DNA from: Ampullaceana balthica
Taxonomy: Eukaryota > Mollusca > Gastropoda > Lymnaeidae
Length of the DNA stretch: 64,000 nucleotides
Direction: 5' to 3'
NCBI GenBank assembly: GCA_944989445.1
Contig: CALYLW010000020.1
Location: forward strand, 607,464 to 671,463
In this document: in pieces, positions 13,401-26,300 of the stretch
Position numbering within the stretch: position 1 is the first letter of the stretch
How the letters are laid out: each line of letters opens with the position of its first letter
The notes under the pieces: generated by a model
Databases searched by the model: none
What the model was told of the DNA's origin: nothing
What the model saw: the letters and a program-made list of their open reading frames with translations, nothing else
Translations under genes and position numbers: made by a program

Positions 13401-13918
13401 TATGTCTTGTACCTTGGTAAGTTCATACATGGTGTGTTCTTGTTCCTTGGAGTGGTTGGGTATTTCTATTAGACATTGCTTAGCTAGTTAATCATCTATC
13501 TGCACAATTATACATAAAAATAGATTTTTTCATATATGTAACATGTATTTCTGTGTCTCTTTTTGAATCAATAAATTTTATATTTATTAAATAAAAAAAT
13601 ATTAAATACCAACCTAAAACCCCCCAAAAAATGAGTTGATTTTATCTTGACTCCACAGACCTTGTAGAAAGGGTTTACCCTCGGAAACAGCAGCCCGTTG
13701 TGCTGCATGTCCTTCCACTCATCTGGCACCTCCTGGGCTCCATGAACTCAAGTGGTGCGGCCGTGCATGGTGGCAACGTGGACCTGCGCCATGCCACTGG
13801 GACGCTAGTCAATAAACTGTATGAGTGTATGGGCCAGAGCCTGCTGGACAAGGCCAGCGCTGAGCCAAGCAACACGCAGAGACAGATTCAGATGTTGCAG
13901 AGTTTGATAGACAGCTAG
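1490..13918 (+). CDS. TOGARAM: TOGARAM/crescerin-type TOG-domain protein, 3' eleven exons
   Basis: Family role: TOG arrays bind tubulin, and TOGARAM/crescerin proteins regulate microtubules of cilia. Exons, all in phase: 1490-1636, 2054-2159, 2769-2855, 3404-3552, 3939-4097, 4295-4421, 4733-4833, 6217-6412, 9908-10124, 12200-12286 and 13659-13918 (TAG stop). They join to about 544 residues. Residues about 15-255 form one helical-repeat TOG domain (DDWETKCEGINMLRRL, then HKNPQVRKTTAQFLVELVE). Residues 258-305 are a Ser/Arg-rich linker. Residues 306-540 form a second TOG (NNWQQRYEGVSSF, DSNSKVNLHALKVML), the usual C-terminal pair. The start and any earlier TOG domains lie upstream of the window. 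The intron after 6412 uses a GC donor (AAG|GCAAGT). TOGARAM1 and TOGARAM2 cannot be told apart here. Confidence 0.9.
2225..2690. repeat. Degenerate copy of the AAATCCCTTATA-type repeat, in a TOGARAM intron
   Basis: This stretch carries the family signatures in decayed form: GAGCTGAAATTTTGC near 2259, CAGATCGATCGAATGTA near 2313, and TTATAGTCAAAAAC near 2630. Better copies are at 41.6-43.7, 45.1-46.7 and 52.7-54.0 kb. Confidence 0.6.
4537..4712 (+). mobile_element. 5'-truncated LINE 3' end, same family as 42206-43531
   Basis: The plus strand encodes a decayed version of the LINE ORF's last 29 residues (WNGLPEQTRKSKTL). The LINE 3' UTR follows (CATGGATAAGTGCAGGAC, CTTCTGTAAGAGCGTCTGTA). It lies in the TOGARAM intron 4422-4732, just before the exon at 4733. 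Confidence 0.7.
4853..5035. repeat. 34-bp tandem repeat, about 5 copies
   Basis: The unit begins AAAATCTTTCTATCCAACAA and continues TAATTCAATTGATT. About five near-identical copies are followed by degenerate ones to about 5110. It lies in the TOGARAM intron 4834-6216. Confidence 0.9.
5158..6200 (+). mobile_element. 5'-truncated CR1/L2-like LINE with intact reverse-transcriptase tail
   Basis: The frame opens at the polymerase catalytic box (SFADDTQLY, about 5159-5185) and runs uninterrupted to TAA at 6018. It includes LNDDKTEALLF, LARIDYCNSLLSG, QNSAARLV and HWLPIQARIDYK, typical of the RT C-terminal end in CR1/L2 elements. A 3' UTR ending AGCGCTATATAAATTATT with (ATT)n at 6180-6196 is the usual end of this type. 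The N-terminal half of the RT and all upstream domains are missing, so the copy cannot move. It sits in a TOGARAM intron, sense to the gene, ending about 15 bp before the next exon's acceptor. Confidence 0.85.
6672..7205. mobile_element. Pogo/Tc1-like TIR element (CAGTGGGACCC), short form
   Basis: The inverted ends are CAGTGGGACCCACTTAACTC at 6672 and GACTTAAGCGGGTCCCACTG ending 7205. It is flanked by TA on both sides, as for Tc1/mariner/pogo insertions. At 534 bp it has no ORF and is non-autonomous. Related copies are at 7306-9173 and 38566-39947. Confidence 0.85.
7306..9173. mobile_element. Pogo/Tc1-like TIR element, 1.87-kb form
   Basis: The ends are CAGTCGAAACCGCTTAAGTC (7306) and GGTAAGTGGGTTCGACTG (ending 9173), with TA flanks at 7304-7305 and 9174-9175. 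Shared inner blocks with the 534-bp copy include GATGGGACGATTAATC and TTTTGATAACCAAGG. No transposase ORF is visible. It starts only about 100 bp after the previous element ends, in the same TOGARAM intron. Confidence 0.8.
9397..9477. mobile_element. 81-bp palindromic MITE
   Basis: Two 22-bp arms (starting GTCATACAAACAGGG) are perfect inverted copies around a partly paired centre that includes ACAAGACGTC. A related sequence is at 48963-49345, where part of it has been amplified in tandem. Confidence 0.75.
10533..10985. mobile_element. Single arm of the GATGTTGCTAGTG TIR element
   Basis: This matches the left arm at 24419-24785 along its length: GTTGCTAGTG with ACTAGTCGTAAC subterminal motifs, ATAGATCTGGGCTTATTT, and ATCAACGCCTCCGCTTTACA. 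No inverted partner is visible, so it is a truncated copy or a solo arm. It lies in the TOGARAM intron 10125-12199. Confidence 0.7.
11552..11623. repeat. 36-bp tandem duplication
   Basis: A unit starting GGCCACCTCCTCCTATCAGC is present twice with no visible difference. It is intronic. Confidence 0.9.
11774..12136. repeat. 40-bp minisatellite, about 9 copies
   Basis: The unit is AGAAGCACTAAAGCCAACTT followed by CACACAACCCTATCATAAAC. Early copies read CTCC/CCTTATC where later ones read CTTC/CCCTATC, so array variants are ordered along the array. The array ends about 60 bp before the acceptor of the exon at 12200. Confidence 0.95.
12713..13138. mobile_element. TAGGGCTG-ended MITE, hAT-like
   Basis: TAGGGCTGCG at about 12712 and CGCCAGCCCTA ending about 13138 are near-perfect inverted ends. 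The arms then continue as AT-rich inverted sequence (GATTAATCGTTAAAATTTTA / TTTAATGATTAATC). At about 425 bp with no ORF, it fits a hAT-type MITE, but the 8-bp duplication is not clean. It is intronic. Confidence 0.55.
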
Positions 13919-16900
13919 GGATCAGCTCCTTGATTGATTTGTTTGTTTGTTTGTTATCTTAACAAATTTTCCAATCTCTTGAAGGGAATCATCACAGGGT
14001 TGAAACATTTAAATTTCATGTGCAAGATATTCAATAGTGTTAATTTATTGAAGTCTGGAGCATTATGATATATTATATATAGCATTGAAATGTGATGTGT
14101 ACTGAGTGCTGTAATCCTGCCCAAGACTGCTGATAAAGAAGCTGTTTTGGTTAGATATTATCCATGTCGGTGGTGAACCTGTGTTACAGACATTGCATTA
14201 GGTGGCTTATATTTACTGAATAGATTTTATCCAATTGTGGCTCTCTTCAAACTACTGCTTATTTAATTTTTATTGCATTTTAAATGCGTTATTGTATTTA
14301 TCAGCTTTGTGATACAGTGGCAGCAGACATGTAATCCTTGCAATACTAATACTAACCAATATATACGGCAATGTCCAATATATAACTATAGCAATGTCTG
14401 TGCTGTCAATATTGCTATGGCAAAAGGTGCCATGAATGTTTTTTAAACCTGACCCTAGCTCCAAGACTAAAATATTCCTGTTTCATTGACAATCTGAACA
14501 AAATCCTTCCAGATAAGTATTAAATGATCTCAATTTTATGTTCAGTAATTTAAAGTTATGTGGTTTGTTTGTATAGCACTAAATGTGCTTTTGGCTACTG
14601 GTTTGCAAGAAATCTTTTGGAGGTTGGGCGTCTCAATAACTTCTGGAAAAAATATTTGTGTGTACTTAATATAACAATGTGTAGATTTGTTTTAATATGA
14701 AAACTACTACCTTATTTATATATTTACATAAATGAGACACAATGCATTGTAATGGATGATTGTTATACCATCTACTCTAAGATTTAAGACCATCTAAGAT
14801 TTTGTTTGTTGTGAACCGTGTAAAATTTTCATTAAATTCTTAAATTCTTCAATACTCATATCTAATAACCAGCTCTAACTGCAAATGAAGAAATCTGAAA
14901 TAATATACTATTTCAGTCAATTATTTTGGTTAAGATTTAGTCACAGATTATCATTGTAGAGTGAAATCAGTTGTCAATTTTCTCATTTCTTGTTGTATAT
15001 TATTGACATTTTAATATTATGATATACAGCAGGAAACCTTTTAAGTCTGAAATCTCATTAACAAAGGCATTGTTTAATTTGTGCCGTCTATGTTTGAATT
15101 GTGTATTACAAAAATACTTTTACAAATAATGTGCTTTTCAAAAGAAAAAAGATGTATTTTTCATTATCATTCATTTGGAATTGTGACAATCTTTAAATAA
15201 AAAATAAAATAATGTCAATGCCCATTATCTTTACATTAAAGATGTTTATGATAGAGGAAAAGAATCAACATGAGCTTGACATCAGAAGCTAATAAAATAA
15301 ATTTGAACAATTAATTTTTGATTGTTAATAAACAATTCATTAAATATATAAATAGTGCAGGATTTCTGTAAATTGAAATCTCTTAATTGAAATCCAGTAT
15401 TGAATGTTCAAGTTAAAAAGGTTCTATTTTGTCTGTGTAATACTTTTTATAACTTTTTTCTATCCAGTTATTGAATTGTGTTGTGATGTAGATCTGTTGA
15501 ACTCAAGCATTCAGCAAGTTTCACTGTGTAGAACTTATCTAAAATTTCTAAATGTGGGATTGCTATAATAAAGCCAGTCATTGTTTTCATGATATATATC
15601 TTACCAAAACTGTGATAAATCCTTTAGTCAAACATGCCTCTGTGATTTTCTAAGAACCTGTTTGCACATAAATCTCATGAATTCAACAATGTACACATGA
15701 CACAGTAGTTACATTAAAATTTTTTTATTTATTTATATTTCATGAAAATAAATCATCTAAATGGTGAGAAGGGGGATCCTTCCTTTTTAAAATTGTTTTA
15801 TTCCATATATATTTATTAGATAGCCTTTCTTCCTTGAATGTATTTTGAAAGTAATTTGTAAAGTATGTTTGATGATATATTAAAAAAGCACATAGAACAA
15901 ATGTTTCTCAGAGTTGATCTAAAATCTCCAAGGAATAATAATCTTTTAAAGATGATAAACCGTTAAAATCACTTATATATATGCGAACTGGCAAAGGGAT
16001 AGTGGTAAAACTGTATTCTATAATTCAACCTGGATTTAAAATAATATCACTTTAAACTGGCCAAGTGCTAGATAGGATGATTAATGCTATTTATGCAGTG
16101 CTTAAGTGAAGTCCAAATGTACATACATTCCAATTCCAAACATGATGAAAACCAACTCTATATATGTGCATATGATATTGTGTAAAAGATACAGAATATC
16201 ACCAACTACTTGTTATTTGCAACGAATTATGCTCATCTTGTAAAATAATTGAAATTAACAATTGTACTAAGTCCTTACTTATCATAGACTTTTGTCACAA
16301 CCTATGATAAAGTAAGTGAGATTAGAGTCTGAGAATACAACTGGGGTAAGTAAGTTGGTATAAGGCACAGCTGGTACTGGACTGCCTAGATTTAAACAAT
16401 TCATTGCCTACTTGTGACTAAGCCTGAGAGAAAGATTATCAACATATATTTTAGGGTAACATTTAATATATTATTGTTAGCCAAGTGTGGTGAATTTTTG
16501 CATTGCAGTTAAAATATATTTTTATGAAAGTTTTTCTGTCTAAAGAAAAAAAGAACTGTTTGTTTAATATTAAATTTTTTAGACAGAATTTACAAAACAT
16601 ATTTATTTCTTTTTAAGAACTGCTTTAGTTTTGGATGAGGCCCTATGGTTTCCACATCTTTTTTTTTAGCCACAGCTTAAATATTTCTTTTCTATAATGC
16701 GTAATTTGTGTATTATTTAGTTTTTTTTAAAATTAAATAGTTCTTGGAATTATTTTCAAACGTTTTCAACAAAAAATCCCCATTAAACTGTGAAATAAAC
16801 ACATTTCATCTAATTATTTTATTTTTAGATTACTTTTATATTGGTTGTAAGGATTCCAGATGAATTACATTGCCTGACATAAAAGATCATCAAAATCATC

Positions 16901-19900
16901 ATTTAAAAATAAATTTATTCTTCTTATAAAGGTTAAATTGTGTTCTATTGGATTTGTTTTCTTACTTCTTGTTTACTAAAGAGACATAAGAACATTCAAT
17001 GTTCTCAAAAGGGTTTCTAATTATTCCTACATTTTTGTTGTGATTATAATTAATTTCCTCACATTTGTTCATTTGCTTTTTTTTATGCTTAAACACATCC
17101 ATCACTCAGAAACGTAAGTTATGTGACAGTTTTGATTCATTTTTGTATTGCTTAATATTAACATATACAAAGTCCAGTTTTTAGAAATGCTGCAGGGGTT
17201 AAATTTTCTGTTATATTATATTATATATTTATTACCATACCAGTGAACTGTACCTGTTGTTATATATTCACTATACAAATATCATCAACCCCTGGGGATT
17301 TAATTCTCACTTCATCTTTAGGTTCTAGTTGTTAAATATTAAATTTATGCTTTTGACATTTTTTTTAAATGCCCAACTACATATCAACAAATGAACAGTT
17401 TGTGTACTACTTATTATTAAGTTATCATTTGGTGAGTAATATTTTGAAAGAGGTTTTCTTTCAGTCCTTGCATAATATTATTAATGCAAGTGGTAATGTT
17501 AATTACAAGTATTTAATGTTTTTAAAAAAATTATATTAAATTTTTTTTTACCTTGGTTACATGATGGAGTAAAAAAAACCCCAAAACAACCAACAATGCC
17601 AGCTTATCAGTATATATTTTTTAATTGAATGTTGCAATCAGTTGGCTCTGATCAGCCCTGTTTATTGACATTTTATACTTGACTTACTCTTCTCAACTCC
17701 TATTGATGTAAAATATAGAGTTAACAGATTATGATAATTGACAGTTTGGTTAGTAATTTTATATATAACTTTTAAAATGATGAATTCATTATAAATAATT
17801 TTGCTGTATTTTGGAGGGGTCTATTGTCAAATTTGTTGACTCACATTTTCTGTTGTCCTAAACTGGTATAATTTTATTGAATACTTACATTTGTACAGGC
17901 TGATTAATCTATTGAATGTGTTAGTGAAATAGTTTTGCGACTATTAATTTCCTCATTTGTTAAAAATGTCATCTACTTAATTTGCAAAAATTGTTAATAT
18001 TCAGTATAATAGAATCATAGTAGAGTAGAATAATTATGTTTCAATTTTAAAACTTGGGCTCTTTCCCGTTTTACTAAGTGGGCAAACAATTATTTTCTTT
18101 CAAAATCTCAAGTGATGAAGTCAGTAAAAATATTTATAAAATTAAATTTTAAACCATTGTATTTGTTCAACAGAAATTATGATATATAATATAACATGAG
18201 AGTTCTGTGCCTCAAGCTAAACATCTATAAATTTACTGTTTAGTTAAGCAAGTTACCCTGTTGAATTCAGGAAGGTCATAAACCCTTGTAATTAAAGACA
18301 CTATATAGTAATTTTCCCTTCCAAAAAAAATAAATACTTTAAAAATTACCTTATTTTTAAAATATATTTCCGGTGTTATTAAATTTTACTGTCTTAAGGC
18401 ATTCGCTTCAAATTAAACATGGCCTTAAAATATTAAAATAAAACTATTGCTTTGTTCCACAGTGCTTTTTTTTTGTTGTTTTTTTGTTGCTTTTCTGGAT
18501 TCCATATAAACTATTTAAAAATGTACTTTATTTTTACCACTTTACCATTGTTTTTTAAACTGGGTTGTAAAATCTTTGCTTTATCAATTTCAAAACCAGG
18601 TTTTTGTATTGGAATGGTTTTTTCCCTTCCTTAACCTAAGGAGTGTCATAGAAAAGATTTCTTGCAGCGCTCAAATGCTCTTTAAAAAAAAACTTAAAAA
18701 AAACCAGTCCACTAATTTGTGGGTATATAAAGTTGTAGAGGTCAATGATCCGTCCAAATCTACCTGTCCATATGACTGTACATATCATATAAATTATTTA
18801 TTATGAAAAGGGAAAAAAAGCTGCATATTTACATACATTGGTCATAATTTGAGCAAATAATGCATTAATTTAACTAGCAGCAAAATCTTTTTTTTTAAAT
18901 TAAAGAAATCTAGTTTGTTTTTTGATTGCCTAACTTTCTCCACTACACTGGGTGTGGCACATTTTAATCTTATAGATTTTAAAAAATTGTATTTTCTAGT
19001 TTTTAAATCATGTCACTGTGTGATTGAAATATTCAAAACAGTGCTGCCTGTAAATTTTGTTCACAGAAATAGATCTGAATAATATTCTGGGATGGCACAC
19101 TCTTTGTTTTAATGTAAGAGATGACTTTGGAATTCATGTCTGTTGCACAACTCATGTCTTGTAACTGAATAAAAGGAAGAATAACATTAACAAATCGAGA
19201 TATTTTATATCCTGAAGCTGTATTTTTATGTGTTCTTTGTGTTTATGAATTCAGTTCATTTTAAAAAAATCCGTTGAATGGGATGGACAAAAAATAACTG
19301 TTTTGGCTTTTTTATTAAATGAAAATAAAAAAGGTCTAAAGCAAGACTCCATAAAATGTAAATTAATTATTTCACAAAAGTGCTTAAGTAAAATGTATGA
19401 ACACTAAACAAAATTTTTAAAATTCAACACCACCATCACTTTAGTGCTCAGAAAAATTATTAAATAATAATAATACAAAATAAATAGAGATAATCTAATT
19501 TAATTACAATTGTTTTCCTAGAATTACCATTAATGTGTTAGCATCATCAGCCTGATTGCCATTTAACCAGAACGATATGATTTGATAATTTGTTATAAAA
19601 ACTATTCTTCTGAATTGAAAATCGCAGTCACAGTTGCATGGCATACAACACCAGCCACAGTAGAGCATTGCTAAAAATGAATGAGCAGCAGCAGTATGTA
19701 GACATGACCTCAATTGTTGGCTACTATGGTGCAATGAGATTCAATCAGAATCAGCCAAATTTTAAAATATTTTTCTATACACTCATTCCAGGACACTTAA
19801 ATGTCATAGACTGGGACTCAAAATACAACAAACAATTTTGAACTGTAAAATAGATAACTAAAATATGTAAGATTAATTTTTGCTGTTTTAATTTTAAGTC

Positions 19901-20385
19901 TCATTGACATATGAATTATAAAATATAAAACATTTTCTCATTGCTCAGTTTTCTGACAAGCAGTCTGTACAGTGATATTAAACATTTCAACAAACACACA
20001 AAAGGATATGTGTTACAAAATAAACTATGTTTCAAAGTACATAATTTGAATATTTAAAAAACAATATAGCATAGCACATTTCTTTGGAAAAAATTCAAAT
20101 ACTAATACTATGTAGCTTAAAAAATTATATTGACACCTTTAATATCCATCAGTTAAAAATTCATAAAGTGAGCTTCAAAAATGAATTAAAGCAATCATGC
20201 ATTTTTTTTTGAACATCTTCACTTTAATAGTAAGACAGTAATGTTAATACAGTATACAGGAATTATTTTTAAAGAAATAAATTTAAATAAAGAAAATCAC
20301 AGCCTTTTTAATTTCACCAATTTTTTATACAAGACCATTAGAGTTAAACTCTAATGTTAAAATTTAACATGCTATCAAATTATTG
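13919..20385. other. AT-rich region between converging TOGARAM and CGRRF1; no gene seen
   Basis: This holds the 3' UTR of TOGARAM on the plus strand and of CGRRF1 on the minus strand. AATAAA-type hexamers on the plus strand occur at about 15196, 15291, 15571 and 19166, so the TOGARAM 3' end cannot be fixed from sequence. A short imperfect hairpin is at 16272-16315. No convincing exon, RNA gene or repeat family was found. Open frames here are short and of low complexity. Confidence 0.6.
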
Positions 20386-23300
20386 TCACCTTATACCGAA
20401 AAATGCATTTAATCTTTCATTGAGTCTTTCCCAATACTGTGCAAAATGTTCACTCACAGCTTGCTGTTGGAGATCATGCAATGAGCTCTCCTCTTCAACA
20501 AAATCATCCTTGTCTCCCAGTAAGAAATAAGACTCTAAGCTGCCCCTGCACATTGGGCACCTGTCCAACAACTTGAAACAACCCAAGCAAACACAGGCGT
20601 GTCGACAGGGTAGGAGCGCGCACATGACTGGCCGTGTTTGACACACAACACATTCTGGCTGTGGTACTTTACTACTCTCACTATCACTTGAAGGATTTTC
20701 TTCCAAACTTTGTTCAGAAATATTTGGGTTGCTGGTTGCAGTTACAACACTCTCACATGAGCTGTCGACATTCCGCCTCCTGATGACAGGCACAGATTTA
20801 TCCAATGTGCTTGAACTTTGTGAAGAACTTTCCTGAGAACATACATGTTCAGTGCTATCTCCTAATTTTGGATCCACTTGAGCTGTCTTCAAATCCTCAG
20901 GGGTATTAACTGTAGAGGTTTGATTTTGTTCTGCAGGACTCCACTGCTGTGTCAATTTCTCATCACACCTGTTCTTACTGTTAAATGTTTCATCTTTGGT
21001 ACAATCAAGTGCACTAGACAAAAATAATGGCTGAAAAATAAATAGCAAGTTTAAACAAAATGATAATTATTTTGAAACTTAAGAAAAAATATGTTAAAAA
21101 AATTATTATAAATTCATAAAAACTATTATAAATTTATAAAAATTATTATAAATTCATGAAGTCTATATTTTAAGGTAAAAATGTTCACTATTGCTCACCT
21201 GTAAAGAATAAAGCTGAATACCAGATGTTTTGACAAACTGACCAATAATGTTGGATGGCTGAACAACTCTATCATCTTGAAGATGAATAACAGATATCAA
21301 GCCAATCTAGAAGATAGTGCAAAAAAAAATGGTTATACTTTATCCCCATCCTACAAATCAAAGGGATAATATTTCACTTGTTGCTGTCAAAGTGATAAAT
21401 AGAAAATCCAGCTCCGAGAGAGGATACTTGTCTATCCTCCCATTATATACTACTTACAATAGATTGCTTGTCAACACCCCCTGGCAGTATCCTTGATTCA
21501 CGGCTTGTGGAATCACAAGACTCTGACAACAATGAAAATATTGCTACAGGATAGCGTTTTCTCGGCATTGTTCCCAACGTGTCACTGTTTACAGTTACAG
21601 GACAGGGGAGGTTGACTTCATGATCACCAGCCACAGGAAACCTATGGGAGATAAGAGCTGAATAAAAGAGACACTTTATTTAGTACATTTTTATCACACT
21701 AGCAATAAAATCTTTACAGGTAATTTCATAAGAATATTTTTAAAACTGTTCAAATTTGGTTCTAATTAGTCAATATTTAAAGCTACTTAAAATATATTCA
21801 AGTGCAGTAAATAAGCAGAAAAGCTAAGCCCATTTCATCTTTGGGGCCGCCCATAAATGACGTTACGCGCCATGGGGGGGAGGGGGGTCACGCATTTGTG
21901 ACAAGGGAGAGGGGGTGTTTAAGAAATGTGACATCACATCAAAATGCGCAATTTTAAATAAAAGTTCAACGTAAATATTTGATCGCTTGCATTTTTATTT
22001 AATGACGTTTCAGTGGCTTCACATGTGTTAGATATTAGAGTGCAGAGTTACACTAAATATATTTTTAAATGACAAAAAAGTAATTTGCAACATTCTAATT
22101 TTCAATTAGAAAATACGGATTTTAGGGAGGGGGGTCAAAGCTTTATGACGTCATATTGGAGGGGGGGGGTCTAAAGTTTTGTGACGAAGTGTGAGGAGGA
22201 GGTGAGGGGGGGGGTAAAAATCAGCCAAAATTGCGGGATGTCATTTATGGATGGCCCCTTTTGACATACATTGCTTACATATTTGTTGCATCTACAGTTT
22301 TGTTTCTTTTGATCTTGGTTTTTACTAATCACTTTAAATTTAAATCTTAGATAATTGAAAGTCAACAAACGCATTAGCCAAAACAAAAGTATAATTCAGC
22401 AGCATTGGAAGCTTTTCTCAGAATGCAGAAAAGGGTTTGAAACCTTTAAACACCCATTAAAGAATCTCCACCCCATAACACAATTGACATTTTTTTTTAA
22501 CAGAAGCAATATTTAATAAAATAAATCTTTACTGCAGTGTATCATAATGAAGTGCTCCTAATTCTACATAGGCTTCAGTTAGTGTATCTCCTAGTGCCTC
22601 CTGAATATAGACTCCTGGTTTGAGTATAAAGTCATGAAGTTGATTAATCTTTACACCCCACAGAACAAAGAGCTGGCTGGGACAGAGACTGGAAAATTGC
22701 AATGAGATACCATCTGTAAGAGGAAATAAGTGTGAAGCAAAATCTGAATACAGATGAAATTGCATCTGTTTTTTATGTTAATGATTGATTGATTAAAAAA
22801 AAATCTAGATTATTGAAAGGGGAAAATTTCTACATTGATTAGGAATATACATGTAGATTAAAATTAGTTTCTTAAGATAATTAAGGATAAGAGAACTTAA
22901 TATTTTTTTTAAAGATTTTTATTTATGATTTAAAGCATCTGTTTACCTTTAAGCTTCTTGCTATTTTGACTAAGTTTGATAAAAAATGGGTTGCAAACTT
23001 GAATCATGTTACGTTCTTCCACACCAGTTGCAATGTTTGTTCTTTCCGAAGCGTCCCAATTTGTACTAAGGAAACACATGTAAAGATTTCAACTTTATTT
23101 ATTATTTTATGTCACTGCTGTTAATGCAAGTGTATGAAATATTGTTTTAATTTAGAAAAGAGTAAATTCTTTTTGGCAAAATTCCACTTTATAAAAGATA
23201 ACTAGACACATAATGCATGTGGTGTTGTTATTTATACCAAAAGCAAATCAGGATGGTATAAGTTTAATCTAAAATATTAGAACAAAATAACACATTTATA

Positions 23301-26300
23301 GGTAATGAGTTTTGATTTTAGCATAGGATCTAAAAATTTAAAGGTCATATTTAGTATTAATAGTGTTTTGACCAAAAAAAATTGAAATATGAGCACATTC
23401 AATAGGAAAATTATTAGTTTTAAAAAAAATAAAAATTGTTGGCACCATCAGTTGATTTAATTGATTTTGTGATCCATACCATACATTTTACAGGTCAAAT
23501 TTGCAGTAATTTGATTTGATATTCATAGCCATAGAATGATTGGCTCAGATTGGAGTGGACATAGATTTATTTTGAGGGAGGTTACAGACAGAGTTACAGT
23601 TACAGAGGTTAATGACTTTACTTTAAATTTGTAATGGAAAAAAAATGGGAGGGGGGTAGTATATTGTGATGGTTTATGAGATGTGATAAGGTAGGCAGAT
23701 AAGGGTAAACATTACTACTAATATTAATTAGCAAAACTTCATGGATGGTCATTTACAGCCGGTAATGTACCACATCAGCGCTCTTATTGCAAAATTGCGA
23801 ATGGCCGGCTTCATGAGCTATTAATACAAATTATGTTCTATTTTCACTATTTTTTATCTATGACAATATTGCTATGAGAAAATTCTTTTAATGAATGAGT
23901 CTATAATTATATGAAGGCTATATTTGTCATTCATAAGCCAAAGTAAATAAAACTAAGAGAAAATTGTGACGAAAACACCAAGTAATCTGTCTATCTTTTG
24001 ATTTTGTAGAAGTTGAGTTGGATTTTTAAAATTGATTATTTTTGTGTGTTTGAATTGTTATATTCAATTATGTCCAGTGTGCATAAAATGGGCAACAATA
24101 AAGTTATTATATGTTGCTTAAGAATTTCTTAAATCCATGTAATTACAGAAAGTTATATAAGCATATGACCCCATTACCTATCGGCATTGACCGGTCACCG
24201 GTTTATGGTCTGTTTCTCGCATTTTAAATTTCTGCCTTAGTTTTCTCACCAACGTTTTATTTTTTTATTATTAAAACCACACAATTTTCAAATAACTTAC
24301 AAACAATTAATGAACAAAACATGTTTGAATAAAAATCAATACATTACTTTGTAGCCTATCTTTTAATTACCTGTCTATCTCGTGGGCTTTATATCAATTG
24401 TCGGTAGTAAATTTTTTTAATGATGTTGCTAGTGTTACAACTAGTCATACTTTAAAAAGTAAATTACTGCTACAACAATATAAAATATCTTAACAAAATC
24501 TTCATAATATTTTATATGCTTATATAATACGATATTAATAGATCTGGGCTTATTTATATGTGTATTAATTCTAAAATCTAAATTTATTTAAATATATTTA
24601 ATCAACGCCTCCGCTTTACAGAATAACCAGTACAAAAATTACAATTACCAGGTTTGCCAACACACTAATTATGGTTTTAAAAAAAATTATTAAAAAATTG
24701 GACCATATTGGGATTAAAAAAAATTGTAACCATTTATTATTATAATAATTTTTTATTTTTTGATGGCACTAGCACTCCCTTAAAAATTCAGTTTTTAAAT
24801 TAAAATTGATTATCTCAGTACTAATGTTTAGTATTAGAATAGGAATTTCACATTTTAGCCTAAATATAGTGATATCGGCTCATTATTTTAGCAGCCGTGT
24901 ACCTAGACCAAATAACGCTATTAAATAATATGCGTCGAAAAGCAAAAACTGTGTGAATAAATTATTAACAAGTAAGCACATTGCCTATTACTATTGTTAT
25001 TGTTACCTCTAGTCGTAACTAGGCCTGTCAAGGGGGGGGGGAGGTATCAACAACCGCAGTGCACATGTCTCCACCTTTACTAGCTTTTTTTTCATTACTC
25101 GTGCTGCTGTTTGTGTCCGTTCTCTCAGCCCCCTCCCCGTTCTTTGCACTATCTATGATTGATGAGCAAGTCTGCGGCGTATGCTATGCAGCGGGTCGTA
25201 TCTAGTATAAAATATTTCTTTTAACCAAAATTAGGGAGTTGGCAAACCTAGTGATTATAATTTTTGTACTGCTTTTAAATTATTCTGTAAAGCTGGATAC
25301 GTTGATTAAATATTTTAAAATAAATTGAGATTTTAGAATTAATACTAGGTACCACAAACTGACACAAAATTGCGTTTTTTTCGCACTGAAGCTAAAAATT
25401 AGCAACTTCTCACTCACATTTTTCTATAATAAGAAGAGATGTTATACAAATTAAAGTTGTACAATTGAAAAGTGTATTTTAAGCCCTTTAATTATATGTT
25501 ATTTTCTTTGATGTTGACCTAATTTAAAATATTAAATTTTTCGCTGGAAAACCATCACCATGACGATTTTTTAGCAGCAGCCGAGTAATGGTTTTTTACC
25601 CTCTTCCATTCAACGCCTTTGCCGTAGCGCAAGATACATACAATTGCGTTAAAAAGTAGTGTATCATAAGAGAAATTGGACATTCTTTAGTTTCGTATAA
25701 AACAACATTATAGAATATTATTTCAAATGTAAAAAAATGTAAAAATGCCAGAAAAAATTCATATAATTATAAGTTTTTGACATAATTGGACTTGTTGGTT
25801 AATATTTTTGAAAGGATTGTCCATTTCCAATTGCTATAAGGAAACAACTTTTCATTTATTTTTATTTGGAACGTCGGCAAAACGAAATAAATAAAGCTAT
25901 ATTTTCGTTTCGAAGAACGTTTCACCGGTGCGAGGAAATGGCCGAGTCTATAATGCTAGCGCTCCAGCAGGGATAAGCAAATTGACATTTGTCGATCTCG
26001 AAGGCTTATTTGGTAAGTAATATTATTATAATAAAACATATCTATCATTTGAAATATCTTTTAATTATTTATTGGCAAATGAGTAGTTTTCACTAGTTTG
26101 TTTTACGATTCATTGTACAGTAATGTTCACTTTTTAGGTTCGTAACTAACGTAAACCACCACTCCTACTTTGAAGTGAAATCTATTTTTATTCTGACGGT
26201 TGATATAAAACTGATGTATTTCCCCTGAAATATATTAGTTTTATCAGTAATAATTAATATATTTCATAGTAATAAAATGATATTATTAATCCCAAATTGT

